Positions 18,388 to 28,082 of a stretch of 50,170 bases of DNA are shown here, one piece after another. How positions within the stretch are numbered: the first letter of the stretch is position 1; each line of letters opens with the position of its first letter. A model generated the notes under the pieces. The model saw nothing but the letters and a program-made list of their open reading frames with translations. It ran no database searches and was not told the DNA's origin. The position numbers and the translations under genes are program-made. Source of the stretch: Verrucomicrobiota bacterium (GTDB lineage Bacteria > Verrucomicrobiota > Verrucomicrobiia > Chthoniobacterales > Chthoniobacteraceae); the NCBI GenBank assembly GCA_009885995.1, contig VFJQ01000106.1:1-50170 (forward strand), given 5' to 3'.

Positions 18388-19628
18388 GCACGGAGAAGCC
18401 CGGCGCGCTCGCCGATTCCGTCCGCCTCCTTCGCCGCGGTCCATTCGCCCGCTACATGGCCGGCGAGTCGATCTCGATGATCGGCACGTGGATGCAGATG
18501 TTCGCGCAAGGCTGGCTGCTCACGACGCTCACGCCGGAAGCCACCGCACTCGGCTGGCTCACGTTCGCCGGCGGCGTGCCCACGCTGCTGTTCTCGATGT
18601 TCGCCGGTTCGCTCGCCGACCGCTTCGACAAACGCCGCATCCTCCTCGCAGTGCTCGTCGCACAACTCATCTTCGCCGTGCTCATCGGCTGGCTCGCGCA
18701 GACCGGCGCCATCCGCATCTGGCATCTCTACGCAGTCACCACTGCGCTCGGTTTCATCGCCGCGTTTGAAGTGCCCGCCGTCTCCGCCTTCGTCCCCGAA
18801 CTCGTCGCGAAAGGAGATCTCGCCCGCGCGCTCGCGATCGACCGCGCCGCCTTCCACTTCACCCGCATGATCGGTCCCGCGCTGGCCGGCTGGCTCGTCG
18901 GGCAATTCGGCGTGCCCACCGCTTACTACCTCAATGCCCTCAGCTTCACCGCGCTCATGTGCGCCATCCTCACCATCGGCCCGCGCGCTCTCGGCTCCGC
19001 CGAGGAAGAGGAAAGCCGCCAGGGACCGATGCGCGCCGGCTTCGACTTCGTGCGCCACGATCCGCCCACACGCGCGATGATCCTGCTCATGGCCGCGATG
19101 AGTTGCTTCGCGTCGCCCTTCTTCATCGTCACCCTGCCCGTCTATGCGCGCAGCGTGCTCGGGCTCGACGCCGAGCACATGGGCGTGCTCATGGCGTTCT
19201 CAGGCGTCGGCTCATTCATCGGCGCGCTCTCGCTCATGGCTCTCCCGCACGGCCAGCGCGCGCGCTTCCTCAAGTGCGGCACCACCGCCGCCGTCCTCGG
19301 TCTCGCCACGCTTGCGCTCGCGCCGACCTTCGCCGTCGCGACGCTGGGCATTGCGCTGATGACGCTCGGTCTGGCGACCACCTTCGGCACCTCGCACATC
19401 GTCGTCCAGGAACGCGCACCCGATCCGATCCGCGGCCGCGTCTCCGCAGTCGCGAGCCTATCCTTTTTCGGAACCATGCCCTTCGCCGGCCTCGCGATGT
19501 CCGCGCTCGCCGATCACTTCGGCCTGCGCCGCGTGATGCTCGCCGGCGCCATCTGCTTCGCGCTCGCCGCCTTTGCGCTGCTCGCAGGCCGCAAGCAACT
19601 CGCCTCCGCGCCGCCCGCGACCCGCTGA
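18384..19628 (+). CDS. MFS transporter (MFS_3)
   Basis: About 414 residues and 12 predicted helices. The start of the conserved part is FARYMAGESISMIGTWMQMFAQGWLL; motif A appears as GSLADRFDKRRIL between helices 2 and 3. The C-terminal half repeats the pattern, including ERAPDPIRGRVSAV before helix 11, typical of MFS_3 (EntS-like) exporters. The start is set at TTG 18384, which overlaps the stop of the upstream nuclease gene (TTGA) as in coupled translation; a GTG at 18342 would put 14 extra residues inside the upstream gene. Substrate unknown. It is of the same family as the gene at 12.0-13.5 kb but not a close duplicate. Confidence 0.85.
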   Translation: MSTEKPGALADSVRLLRRGPFARYMAGESISMIGTWMQMFAQGWLLTTLTPEATALGWLTFAGGVPTLLFSMFAGSLADRFDKRRILLAVLVAQLIFAVLIGWLAQTGAIRIWHLYAVTTALGFIAAFEVPAVSAFVPELVAKGDLARALAIDRAAFHFTRMIGPALAGWLVGQFGVPTAYYLNALSFTALMCAILTIGPRALGSAEEEESRQGPMRAGFDFVRHDPPTRAMILLMAAMSCFASPFFIVTLPVYARSVLGLDAEHMGVLMAFSGVGSFIGALSLMALPHGQRARFLKCGTTAAVLGLATLALAPTFAVATLGIALMTLGLATTFGTSHIVVQERAPDPIRGRVSAVASLSFFGTMPFAGLAMSALADHFGLRRVMLAGAICFALAAFALLAGRKQLASAPPATR

Positions 19629-19676
19629 GTGCCGGCGAGCTTGCCCGATGCCGCTTCCGGGCCTAGGTCGTTCGGT

Positions 19677-20660
19677 ATGGCCGTCTCATCTCCGCCAGCG
19701 CCGGTCCAGAGCGATCGTTCGTTCGTGAAAACGTGCGTCCTGCTCCTCGCGGTCGCGCTCGCGGTATTCGTCGTTCGCTCCTCCCTCAAGAAACGCGGAC
19801 AGCAACCCGCGACGCCAGCGCCCGGCACGCCACGCACGTCCACGCCCGCCGAGGCGCTGTCCGTGCCACCCCCCACGATTCCACACGCTGCCGCGGAGCT
19901 GGCAACACCCGGGTTCACCACACCGCCGCCAGTCGCGCCGCTAACTCCGTCCGCGGGGATGAAACTGTTCGTCAATTCGCTCGGCATGGAGTTCGTTGCC
20001 GGGCCGACCGGCGGCGTGTGGTTCTGCCGGTGTGAGACGCGCGTGCAGGACTACCGCGCCTTCGCCGAGGCCACGCAGCGCGAAGTCGAGCAGCCCCCTT
20101 TTGCGCAAGGCGACGATCATCCGCTGGTGAATGTTTCGTGGGACGACGCGAAAGCTTTCTGCACGTGGCTTTCCCAGAAAGAAGGCCGCGTGTATCGGCT
20201 GCCGACCGACGAGGAGTGGAGCGCCGCCGTCGGCCTGCGCAGCGAAGTCGGCGCGTCGCCCAAAGAGAAGCAGGGAAAAGCCGATGGCTACCCGTGGGGC
20301 GCGCAGTGGCCGCCGCCCCGAGGTGCGGGAAACTTCGCCGACGCCGCCGCGAAGCAGGCGCACCCCGACTTCGGCGCGATCAGCCTTTACGACGACGGCT
20401 TCGCCGAGACCGCGCCGGTGGGCTCGTTCGCCACCCGCGCGCCCGGGCCCTGCGATCTCGGCGGCAACGTCACCGAGTGGTGCGAAGACCCATACAATCC
20501 CTCTGATCCGAAGCCGGACGCGCACCGCGTATTTCGCGGCAGCTCCTGGCGCGGCGCGGTGCCCGATGCGCTGCGCTCGTCCTATCGCGGCTACGACCGG
20601 CCCGAGCGCCGGAGCACTCACGGCGGGTTCCGCGTGGTGCGGGTCGCGGGCGCTCGATGA
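19677..20660 (+). CDS. Membrane-anchored FGE/sulfatase-modifying-factor domain protein
   Basis: 327 residues. One N-terminal membrane helix (TCVLLLAVALAVFVV, about 17-33) is followed by a Pro/Thr/Ala-rich linker to about residue 95 and an FGE-sulfatase (SUMF1) domain to the end. Landmarks are NSLGMEFV, ETRVQDYRAF, HPLVNVSWDDAKAFCTWL, RLPTDEEW, CDLGGNVTEWCED, VFRGSSWRG and THGGFRVVR. Many proteins of this family are not true formylglycine-generating enzymes; the catalytic Cys pair of FGE is not recognisable here, so a binding or other role outside the cytoplasm is more likely. ATG 19677 is chosen; a GTG at 19629 directly abuts the upstream stop and could also serve. Confidence 0.82.
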   Translation: MAVSSPPAPVQSDRSFVKTCVLLLAVALAVFVVRSSLKKRGQQPATPAPGTPRTSTPAEALSVPPPTIPHAAAELATPGFTTPPPVAPLTPSAGMKLFVNSLGMEFVAGPTGGVWFCRCETRVQDYRAFAEATQREVEQPPFAQGDDHPLVNVSWDDAKAFCTWLSQKEGRVYRLPTDEEWSAAVGLRSEVGASPKEKQGKADGYPWGAQWPPPRGAGNFADAAAKQAHPDFGAISLYDDGFAETAPVGSFATRAPGPCDLGGNVTEWCEDPYNPSDPKPDAHRVFRGSSWRGAVPDALRSSYRGYDRPERRSTHGGFRVVRVAGAR

Positions 20661-20839
20661 CTCGCGCCCCGTTCCATCACGCCGCGCAGGCTTTACGGCG
20701 CGGTGGCGAGGTCCGTGAATCTCGCTCTGCTGGCCGCTCACAAGGAATCGTCGCTCACTTCCCCACAGCGAGCGAGGTGCAGACAACGGCGCTCCGTGGA
20801 AGCCTTGCCGAAGCCATTTCCAAAAGATACCGTCCCTGC

Positions 20840-21064
20840 ATGAACTACGCACACCTCATCACGGTCGAACCCGGCAAGCGCAGCGGCAAGCCGTGCATTC
20901 GCGGGCTGCGGATCACCGTCTATGACGTGCTGGAGTATCTCGCCTCGGGCATGACGGAGGACGAGATTCTCACGGACTTCTCCGAGTTGACGCGCGAGGA
21001 CATCAAGGCGTGTCTGGCGTTCGCCGCCGACCGCGAGCGCAAGCTCTTCAACGCCGCGGCGTGA
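20840..21064 (+). CDS. DUF433 antitoxin
   Basis: 74 residues. The sequence (ITVEPGKRSGKPCIRGLRIT, then VYDVLEYLASGMTEDEIL and FSELTREDIKACLAFAADRE) is a complete DUF433 domain, a small helix-turn-helix protein found as the antitoxin of DUF5615/PIN-like toxins. The ATG at 20840 is used because the domain starts a few residues later, and the upstream in-frame stretch has no family similarity. It overlaps the toxin gene by 4 bases (GTGA), the usual coupling of such modules. Likely autoregulatory DNA binding. Confidence 0.9.
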   Translation: MNYAHLITVEPGKRSGKPCIRGLRITVYDVLEYLASGMTEDEILTDFSELTREDIKACLAFAADRERKLFNAAA

Positions 21065-21393
21065 AGCTGCTGCTCGACGAGAATCTGTCCGACCGGATCG
21101 TCTCGCAGATTCTCGATCTCTTTCCCGGCTCTTCGCACGTCAAGGCGCACGGCCTCGCTCACACCGACGACTTGCTCATCTGGTCGTTCGCGCAAGAGCA
21201 CGGCTACACGATCGTTTCCAAGGACGCGGACTTTCATCAGCGCAGCCTGGTCTTCGGCCACCCGCCCAAGCTCGTGTTTCTCCGCATCGGTAACTGTCCG
21301 ACCAGCCGCATCGCGGAACTTCTACGTTCTCACTATGCGATGCTCTCCACCTTCGACTCCGACGCGAACACCAGCATCCTCGTGCTGCCGTAG
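21061..21393 (+). CDS. DUF5615 PIN-like toxin
   Basis: 110 residues starting MKLLLDENLS, with the acidic pattern of PIN-like nucleases: D7-E8 at the start, HTDDLLIWSFAQEHGYTIVSKDADF in the middle (acidic residues that would bind metal), and LRIGNCPTSRIAELL at the end. This family (Mut7-C/DUF5615) partners with DUF433 proteins as predicted RNase toxins. GTG 21061 is inside the stop of the antitoxin gene (GTGA). Full length, no visible defect. Cellular target unknown. Confidence 0.88.
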   Translation: MKLLLDENLSDRIVSQILDLFPGSSHVKAHGLAHTDDLLIWSFAQEHGYTIVSKDADFHQRSLVFGHPPKLVFLRIGNCPTSRIAELLRSHYAMLSTFDSDANTSILVLP

Positions 21394-21477
21394 GCCGGCG
21401 CGTGCGGCTTTACGGCGCGAGCGTCGGCGTGCTTCCCTCCGCGTCCCACCGACGTAATTCACCGCGCCTCTCTCATT

Positions 21478-24400
21478 ATGCTCCGCCGCTTCCTCGCATC
21501 TCTCCTCACCCTGCTCGTCCCCGCCTTCGCCGACGAGATCGGCACGCCGAAGAAGATCGACGACAAGACACCGGCGAACGTCTCGCTCTCCGATAGCCCC
21601 GAGGCCGCGCTGAAGAAATTCGCCGTCGCTCCGGGCTTGCAGGTCGAAGCCTGGGCCGCCGAGCCGCTGCTCGCGAATCCCGTGGCCATGAGCTTCGACA
21701 ACAAGGGTCGCGCCTACGTCGCCGAGACGTATCGCCGCCGCACGAGCGTGCCGGACATCCGCAAGAACGAGGAGTGGAAGATCGCAAACCTCGCGCTGCG
21801 CACGGTCGAGGAACGCGTTGAGTTTCTCAAGGCGCAGCGGCCCGAGTCGGCGAAGGCGAAGCCGACAAACAACAACGCCGACCTCAACGGCGATGGGCAG
21901 TTCGACTGGCGCGACTGGACCATCGAGAGCGAACAGGTGAAGCTCGTGAGCGACTCGAACGGCGATGGCAAAGCGGACACGAGCAGCGTCTTCGCGACCG
22001 GTTTCAACTCCGTCGCCACCGGCGTCGCCGCGGGGGTGGCGGTGCATGACGGGAGCGTGTTCTTCACCGTCACGCCGGACCTCTGGCGCATCGACGGCGA
22101 GCGGAAGACCGTGCTGCACACCGGCTTCGGCGTCCATGTCGCCTACAGCGGGCACGATATGCACGGCGCGAAGGTCGGGCCGGATGGGCGCGTGTATTGG
22201 TCCATCGCCGACTGCGGCGCGCACGTCACGACGAAGGAAGGCAAAGTCATCGACGTGCCGGACAGCGGCGCAGTTTTCCGCTGCGATCTCGACGGCGCGA
22301 ACCTCGAACTCGTCTGCACCGGTCTGCGCAACCCGCAGTCACTCGCGTGGAACGAGGTCGGCGATCTCTTCACCGGCGACAACAACGCCGACGGCGGCGA
22401 CAAGGCGCGCTGGGAGCACATCATCGAAGGCGGCGACTACGGCTGGCGCATCGGCTGGCAATTTCTACCGAAGCTCGGCGCGTGGAACTCCGAGGGCATG
22501 TGGCACCTCGAGGGTGGAAGCGGCGCCTCGCCGCTTCGTCGTGAGCAAAGCGGCGGGGCGCCGCTTCCACCGACCGCGGAGAAGAATCTCGCCGTGCTCC
22601 CGCCCGTCGGCCACATCGGCCACGGCCCGTCGGGCATCGCGTATTACCCCGGCACCGGCCTGCCCGACGCGTATCGCGATCACTTTTTCTACGCGGACTT
22701 CCCCGGCGGCGTCCGCGACTTCGCGCTGAAGCCGAAGGGCGCGAGCTACACGGTCGAGAATCCGAAGGACATCCTCATGGACAACTCGCCGCAGCGGATG
22801 ACCGGCAAGACGCTGTGGGGCCTTTTCCCCAGCGATGTCGCGTTTGCGCCCGGCGGCGGGCTCTACGTGCTCGATTGGGTGCAGGGCTGGGAGAAGACGG
22901 GCAAGGGACGCATCTTCCGCGTGTTCGATGCCGCCGCAGACAAGGCCGCGATCGAAACGAAGCGGCTGCTCGGCGAGGGATTCGCAACGCGCGGCGTCGA
23001 TGAACTCGTGACGCTGCTCGGCCACGCCGATCAGCGCGTGCGGCTCGGTGCGCAGTTCGAGTTCGTGAAGCGCGACGATCCCAAGCCGCTCGTGCAAGCC
23101 GCGCTCACCCGCGACACGCGCCTCAAGCGCCTGCACGCGATCTGGGGCGTCGCTCAGCTCGCGCGCAAGCAGGCCGACATCGTGCAGCCGCTCATGCCGC
23201 TCGCACTCGACGCCGACAGCGAGGTCCGCGCGCAATGGGCGAAGTGCGTCGGTGAAGCGCGTTTTTCCGATCAGGCCGATCTCGTGCAGCGGCTGCTCGC
23301 GGACAAGGAGCCGCGCGTGCAGTTCTTCGCCGCGCAGACGCTCGGCCAGCTCAGCGCGAAGAAATCCGCGCCTTCCCTCGCCCGGCTCGCTGCCGGGTCG
23401 AAGGCCGACCCGCATTTGCGCCACGCCGCGCTCTTCGCGCTCGTGCGCTGCGGCGGTGAAGCGGAAGGCGCCAGGCTCGGCGGCGAAGTCGCGCTGCTCA
23501 CGCTGCGTGCGATCCGCTCGGCGAGCGTTGCGGATTTCCTCGCGCAGCCCGCCCTCGCGCTCGAAGCCGCTCGCGCCATCCACGACACGGCGATCCCCGA
23601 TGCGTGGCCGCAACTCGCCGCGCTCGCGGAGCAGGCGAATCTTTCCGAGCCGATCAGCCGCCGCGCATTGAACGCGAACTACCTGCTCGCCACGCCGGAC
23701 GCGGCGCAGCGACTTGGGCGCATCGCCAAGAATACCAAAGCTCCACAGCCCGCGCGGCTCTTCGCGCTCGAATCGCTCACGATTTGGAATGCACCATTCG
23801 GACGCGACCGCATCACGGGCCTGTGGCGCAAGCTGCCGCCGCGCAGCGAGGCGCAGGGCGCAGCGGAAGTCGCCGCGCAAATCGTGCCGACGCTGCTGGC
23901 GGACAAGGACGACGCGATCCGCCTCGCCGCTGCGGAACTCGCCGGCGCCTTGAAGACCACGACCGCCGAACCGCCGCTCCTCGCTCTCGCTGCGAACGCG
24001 CAGGCACGCGGAGAGATCCGCGCGGCCGCCCTGCACGCGCTGAGCGCGATGAAGTCCGACAAGCTCGCGGCGGCGGTGACGGCTGCGCTTTCCGACAAAG
24101 ACGCTACGCTGCTCGATGCGGCGCGCGAACTCGCCGAATCCGTCTCGCCTGAACTCGCCGTGCAGGTGAACGCCGGCATCCTCGGCAAAGGCAGCTCGCG
24201 CGAGCAGCAGGGCGCGCTCGCCACGATCGCGCGTCAGCCGGGCGCCGAGGCGGACAAAATCATCGCTGAGCAACTCGACCGTCTCGCCTCGGGCAAGCTC
24301 TCCAAGTCGCTCTGGCTCGACGTGCTCGAAGCCGCCGCGCAGCGCACCGACGCGGCGGTGAAGGCGAAGCTCGCCGCTTATGAGCAATCGCGAGTCGCTG

Positions 24401-24855
24401 CCGATCCGCTCGCCGCGTGGCGCGAGTGTCTCGAAGGCGGCAACTCGAAGGTCGGCCGGGAAATTTTCTACGAGAAGGCCGAGGCTGCGTGCCTGCGCTG
24501 CCATAAGATCAAGGGCGAGGGCGGCGACGTGGGGCCCGACCTCATGACCTCGAAGCGGGACCGCGAATATATCCTGCGCTCCATCGTCGAGCCGAACGCA
24601 GCGATCGCGCCCGGCTTCGAGAATGTGATGTTCACGCTGACCGACGAGAAGACCATCCTCGCCGGGCTGCTCGTCGGTGAAGACGCGACGACGGTGACGA
24701 TCAAGTCGCTCACCGACGGCTCCACGCAGAAGACCGAGAAGACGAAGATCAAGGAGCGCATCAGCGTGCCGAGCGCGATGCCGCCGGGGCTGGGCGAGGT
24801 GCTCGGCAAGCGGGCGCTCCGCGACGTGGTCGAGTATCTGGCGAAGCTGAAGTAG
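21478..24855 (+). CDS. PVC-type membrane dehydrogenase/HEAT/cytochrome c protein
   Basis: 1125 residues. A signal peptide (MLRRFLASLLTLLVPAFA, cleavage likely before DE) is followed by a beta-propeller dehydrogenase-like domain (about 45-470, starting APGLQVEAWAAEPLLANPVAMSF, with GPDGRVYWS, GLRNPQSLAWN, GDLFTGDNNADGGDK and FAPGGGLYVLDWV). HEAT-like helical repeats follow (about 490-960), then a C-terminal single-heme domain with C1005-L-R-C1008-H1009 and GPDL (about 985-1125). This is the order of the large Planctomycetes/Verrucomicrobium-type proteins (TIGR02604/TIGR02603), thought to oxidise sugars or alcohols in the periplasm and pass electrons to cytochromes. Two DxNGDG loops (about 138-170) look like calcium sites. 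It contains an in-frame palindrome (22513-22571). Confidence 0.9.
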   Translation: MLRRFLASLLTLLVPAFADEIGTPKKIDDKTPANVSLSDSPEAALKKFAVAPGLQVEAWAAEPLLANPVAMSFDNKGRAYVAETYRRRTSVPDIRKNEEWKIANLALRTVEERVEFLKAQRPESAKAKPTNNNADLNGDGQFDWRDWTIESEQVKLVSDSNGDGKADTSSVFATGFNSVATGVAAGVAVHDGSVFFTVTPDLWRIDGERKTVLHTGFGVHVAYSGHDMHGAKVGPDGRVYWSIADCGAHVTTKEGKVIDVPDSGAVFRCDLDGANLELVCTGLRNPQSLAWNEVGDLFTGDNNADGGDKARWEHIIEGGDYGWRIGWQFLPKLGAWNSEGMWHLEGGSGASPLRREQSGGAPLPPTAEKNLAVLPPVGHIGHGPSGIAYYPGTGLPDAYRDHFFYADFPGGVRDFALKPKGASYTVENPKDILMDNSPQRMTGKTLWGLFPSDVAFAPGGGLYVLDWVQGWEKTGKGRIFRVFDAAADKAAIETKRLLGEGFATRGVDELVTLLGHADQRVRLGAQFEFVKRDDPKPLVQAALTRDTRLKRLHAIWGVAQLARKQADIVQPLMPLALDADSEVRAQWAKCVGEARFSDQADLVQRLLADKEPRVQFFAAQTLGQLSAKKSAPSLARLAAGSKADPHLRHAALFALVRCGGEAEGARLGGEVALLTLRAIRSASVADFLAQPALALEAARAIHDTAIPDAWPQLAALAEQANLSEPISRRALNANYLLATPDAAQRLGRIAKNTKAPQPARLFALESLTIWNAPFGRDRITGLWRKLPPRSEAQGAAEVAAQIVPTLLADKDDAIRLAAAELAGALKTTTAEPPLLALAANAQARGEIRAAALHALSAMKSDKLAAAVTAALSDKDATLLDAARELAESVSPELAVQVNAGILGKGSSREQQGALATIARQPGAEADKIIAEQLDRLASGKLSKSLWLDVLEAAAQRTDAAVKAKLAAYEQSRVAADPLAAWRECLEGGNSKVGREIFYEKAEAACLRCHKIKGEGGDVGPDLMTSKRDREYILRSIVEPNAAIAPGFENVMFTLTDEKTILAGLLVGEDATTVTIKSLTDGSTQKTEKTKIKERISVPSAMPPGLGEVLGKRALRDVVEYLAKLK
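22513..22571 (+). repeat. 59-bp palindrome inserted in frame in a coding gene
   Basis: Left arm 22513-22536 starts GGTGGAAGCGGCGCC; right arm 22548-22571 is its reverse complement over 24 bases with a single T:G wobble; the loop is 11 nt (22537-22547). It encodes a Gly/Ser/Arg/Pro-rich insert between MWHLEGG and TAEKNLAVLPPVGH, with no break in frame. It looks like a REP/RPE-type palindromic element. Confidence 0.85.
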
Positions 24856-24859
24856 CCGA

Positions 24860-25855
24860 TCAGAACAGCGCGCCGACGACGAAGATCACGGCAAGCCCGA
24901 TGACGATCCAGACGGCGAGCGACGCCCGGAGCAATGGGGCGTCCTCGGCGGCGGTGCGCTGGAGCGACTCGGCAACGGCGGCTTCTGTATCCGTGATCGT
25001 GGCTCGCAGCGTTCGCACCCATTCGAGGGCGTGTGGCTGGTTCATCGGCGCGATGTCGTTGTCGGCGAGCACACGGCCGATCTCGCGATACGGGTCGGTC
25101 TTCGCACGATCGAGGCGATGGGCGGCGGTGCCGGCGCGAGCGCGTTCATTTTCCAGCGTCTTGATCCGGGCGGCGGAGGTGGCGTCGCGCTGGTCGGCGT
25201 CGGCCTTAAGTTCGCGGAGTTGGCGGTCGAGTTCCGCGGTGCGCTGCTCGATTTGCTTTTGCTGCTGCTCGCGTTCGGCGATGTCGCTGGCGGCGCGGTG
25301 CCGCATGGCTTTGATGTCGGCGACTTCGTTCGGGATCGCGATGAGACGCTCGCGGAGGCGCAGGACTTCATCGCGGACCTGCGGGGTCTGTGGCTCGGTG
25401 CCGAGCAGCTTGGTATAGAGGACGTCGGTCTCGCCGAGTTCGCGCTGGAGCTCGGCGATGCTCCGGGCGACGTCGGCGGGACGCGCGTGAACGACGCGCA
25501 GGATGCGTTCGATCTCGGCCAGAGGCTCCCGGACGCTGGCGCGTTCGGCTTCGAGGGCCGTGCGCTGCTTGTCGAACGCGGCAGGCACGGCGGCGCGCTC
25601 GACGGCGATGGCCTCGATCTCGCGGGCGAGGGCGGCAGCGCGGTTGGTCAACTCGCCCTGCTCGCGCTCGACGTGATGGATGGCATCGACCTGGCGCTGC
25701 GTCTCGGTGTCGAAGTCGGCCTGCTCCCAGCCGAGCAGGCCGAGTTGCGTCTCGGCGCTGGCGAGTCGCCGGTGCGCCAGCCATCCGCGCAAACGCCAGC
25801 GCGCACGCTGCACGAGCCGGATGATTTCGCGGAAGCCGGGCGAGAAGTAGGGCAT
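24860..25855 (-). CDS. Tail-anchored coiled-coil protein
   Basis: 331 residues. The first 35 residues are basic (RARWRLRGWLAHRRL). From about 40 to 265 the chain is almost entirely charged coiled coil (Glu/Arg/Ala/Gln-rich). A single hydrophobic helix closes the protein (LAVWIVIGLAVIFVVGALF). The predicted topology is a cytoplasmic rod anchored by its C terminus. No named family recognised. It is 30 bases downstream of the acetyl-CoA synthetase gene on the same strand and tail-to-tail with the PVC heme protein (4-base gap). Confidence 0.75.
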   Translation of the reverse strand: MPYFSPGFREIIRLVQRARWRLRGWLAHRRLASAETQLGLLGWEQADFDTETQRQVDAIHHVEREQGELTNRAAALAREIEAIAVERAAVPAAFDKQRTALEAERASVREPLAEIERILRVVHARPADVARSIAELQRELGETDVLYTKLLGTEPQTPQVRDEVLRLRERLIAIPNEVADIKAMRHRAASDIAEREQQQKQIEQRTAELDRQLRELKADADQRDATSAARIKTLENERARAGTAAHRLDRAKTDPYREIGRVLADNDIAPMNQPHALEWVRTLRATITDTEAAVAESLQRTAAEDAPLLRASLAVWIVIGLAVIFVVGALF

Positions 25856-25885
25856 CGGAGCGGATGGGCAGCCTCGCTGGGGCCG

Positions 25886-27832
25886 CTAGTCGTCGTTGGC
25901 GAGTTTTGCGAGGACGCCGAGGTCTTCGAGCGTGGTGGTGTCTCCGGTGACGACCTGGCCGCTAGCGACCTGCTTGAGGAGTCGACGCATGATTTTTCCG
26001 GAGCGCGTCTTGGGCAGTGCCTCGGCGAAGCGGATGTCGTCCGGTGTGGCGACGGGGCCGATGACGTGGCGGACGTATTTGCGCAGTTCTTCTCGCAGCT
26101 CAGGGTGAGCCTGCTGGCCGTTTTTGACGGTGACGAAGCAGACGATGGCCTGGCCTTTCAACTCGTCTGGGCGACCGACGACGGCGGCTTCGGCGACGGC
26201 AGGGTGGCTGACGAGGACGCTCTCGAGCTCAGCGGTGCCGATGCGGTGGCCGGCGACGTTGAGCACGTCGTCGATGCGGCCGACGATCCAGAAATAGCCA
26301 TCCTTGTCGCGACGCGCGCCGTCGCCGGCGAAGTAGCTGCCTTTGACCTCGGACCAGTAGGTCTGTTTGTAGCGCGCTTTGTCGCCATAGATGCTGCGAA
26401 GCATGCCCGGCCATGGCTTTCGGATGACGAGTTTGCCGCCGACGTTCATGGGGACTTCCTTGCCGTCGTCATCGACGATGGCGGCATCGACGCCAAAGAA
26501 TGGGAGCGTGGCGGTGCCGGGTTTCGTCGGCGTGGCGCCAGGGAACGGCGTGATCATGTGGCCGCCGGTTTCGGTTTGCCACCATGTGTCCACGATTGGG
26601 CAGCGGCCGCCGCCGATGAGCTTGTGATACCACATCCATGCCTCGGGGTTGATGGGCTCGCCGACGGTGCCGAGCAGGCGCAGTGAGGAGAGATCGTGCT
26701 TCGTCACCCACTCATCGCCCCAGCGGATGAACGCGCGGATCGCGGTCGGTGCGGTGTAGAAGACGGTGACTTTGTATTCGTCGATGAGGCGCCAGAAGCG
26801 GTCGTTCTCCGGCCAGTTTGGCGCGCCTTCATACATGAAGGCCGTCGCGCCCATCGAGAGCGGACCATAGACGATGTAGCTGTGACCCGTGACCCATCCA
26901 ATGTCGGCGGTGCACCAGTAAACGTCCTCGTCGCGCAGATCGAAGACGTATTTGCACGTGGTGTAGCACTGGATGAGGTAGCCGGCCGTCGTGTGGAGAA
27001 TGCCCTTCGGCTTTCCAGTGGAGCCGCTGGTGTAGAGGATGAAGAGCGGGTGCTCGCTATCGAGGGCGGTGGGCGGGCACTTCGCATCGACGTATTCCAT
27101 CTCGCGGTGCCACCACACGTCGCGGCCTTCCTCGATGTGGATGTCGTTTCCGGCGCGCTTGAAGACGATGACCTTCTTGATGTTCTTGCCGCCGGCCTTG
27201 AGCGCATCGTCCACGTTCTTTTTCAACGGAACGATCGAGCCACGGCGGTATCCACCGTCGGCGGTGACGACGAGCGACGCGCCGCAGTCTTCGATGCGGT
27301 CCTTGATCGAGTCAGCGCTGAATCCGCCGAAGACAACCGAGTGAACCGCACCGACGCGGGCGCAAGCGAGCATGGCGACGGCGGCCTCGGGGATCATCGG
27401 CATGTAGATGATGACACGGTCTCCTTTCTTCGCGCCGTTGCGCTTGAGGACGTTCGCGAACTTGCACACCTCACGGTGAAGCTGCTGGTAAGTGAGCACG
27501 CGCTTTTCGCCGGGCTCACCCTCCCAAATAATCGCGGCTTTGTTTTGCCGCGCCGTGCCGAGGTGACGGTCGAGGCAATTCTCGCTGACGTTGAGTTTGC
27601 CGCCGACGAACCACTTCGCGAAGGGCAGTTTCCAATCGAGCACTTTGGTCCATTTCTTCTGCCAGACCAGATCAGCGGCTTCGCGCGCCCAGAATCTGTC
27701 CGGCTTCGCGATGCTTTCCTTCCACATCTTGCGATACTGCTCCATCGAGCTGATGCGGGCTCTCTTGGCGAAGTCTTTGGAGGGTTTGAAGACGCGGTTT
27801 TCGACGAGAACGGAGGAGATGTTTTGGCTCAT
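25886..27832 (-). CDS. acsA: Acetyl-CoA synthetase (AMP-forming)
   Basis: 648 residues, the usual size (E. coli Acs 652). It makes acetyl-CoA from acetate, ATP and CoA through acetyl-AMP. The sequence has the ATP loop [15 protein letters not shown], the signature [18 protein letters not shown], the hinge region [21 protein letters not shown], and the C-terminal [13 protein letters not shown] whose Lys613 is the catalytic lysine controlled by acetylation in this family. The N-terminal part ([19 protein letters not shown]) is also typical. ATG 27832 gives the expected N terminus. No defects seen. A 250-base gap separates it from the divergent amidase gene. Gives growth on acetate; not obviously linked to the polyketide operon. 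Confidence 0.95.
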   Translation of the reverse strand: MSQNISSVLVENRVFKPSKDFAKRARISSMEQYRKMWKESIAKPDRFWAREAADLVWQKKWTKVLDWKLPFAKWFVGGKLNVSENCLDRHLGTARQNKAAIIWEGEPGEKRVLTYQQLHREVCKFANVLKRNGAKKGDRVIIYMPMIPEAAVAMLACARVGAVHSVVFGGFSADSIKDRIEDCGASLVVTADGGYRRGSIVPLKKNVDDALKAGGKNIKKVIVFKRAGNDIHIEEGRDVWWHREMEYVDAKCPPTALDSEHPLFILYTSGSTGKPKGILHTTAGYLIQCYTTCKYVFDLRDEDVYWCTADIGWVTGHSYIVYGPLSMGATAFMYEGAPNWPENDRFWRLIDEYKVTVFYTAPTAIRAFIRWGDEWVTKHDLSSLRLLGTVGEPINPEAWMWYHKLIGGGRCPIVDTWWQTETGGHMITPFPGATPTKPGTATLPFFGVDAAIVDDDGKEVPMNVGGKLVIRKPWPGMLRSIYGDKARYKQTYWSEVKGSYFAGDGARRDKDGYFWIVGRIDDVLNVAGHRIGTAELESVLVSHPAVAEAAVVGRPDELKGQAIVCFVTVKNGQQAHPELREELRKYVRHVIGPVATPDDIRFAEALPKTRSGKIMRRLLKQVASGQVVTGDTTTLEDLGVLAKLANDD

Positions 27833-28082
27833 GCGGGAGAGGAGTGGGGGCGTTGGTTAGCAGCGCTATGCCGCGCCGCGCAAATCAAAGTTCGAGCAGT
27901 CTGCCGCGAGGCAACGGCGCCGCCGAGGCAAAGCTGAGCGTAGAAGCGCGCGCCACGCCGCCAAAGCACTGGGAACTTGCCTGGCGCGTGTCACTTCGGT
28001 GGTTGGTCGAGCAGATCAGGACTCCGTGCATCCGGGCCAAATGTCTTGCCTCAACCTGATCCCGAAAAGACTCTCCGACTAT
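27833..28082. other. Divergent intergenic region
   Basis: 250 bases between the acetyl-CoA synthetase start and the amidase start. It must hold both promoters. I see no convincing -35/-10 pair, operator palindrome or RNA signature. An in-frame ATG at 28041 could extend the amidase leader. Confidence 0.4.

Noticed and set aside
22465..24504. 679-codon minus-strand frame
   Set aside because: Fully antisense to the PVC heme protein gene, which has clear domains; composition is Arg/Glu-rich shadow type.
25031..26686. 551-codon plus-strand frame
   Set aside because: Antisense to the coiled-coil and acetyl-CoA synthetase genes; no motif; Asp/Gly-rich shadow.
26696..27937. 413-codon plus-strand frame
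   Set aside because: Antisense to acetyl-CoA synthetase, which carries all family motifs.
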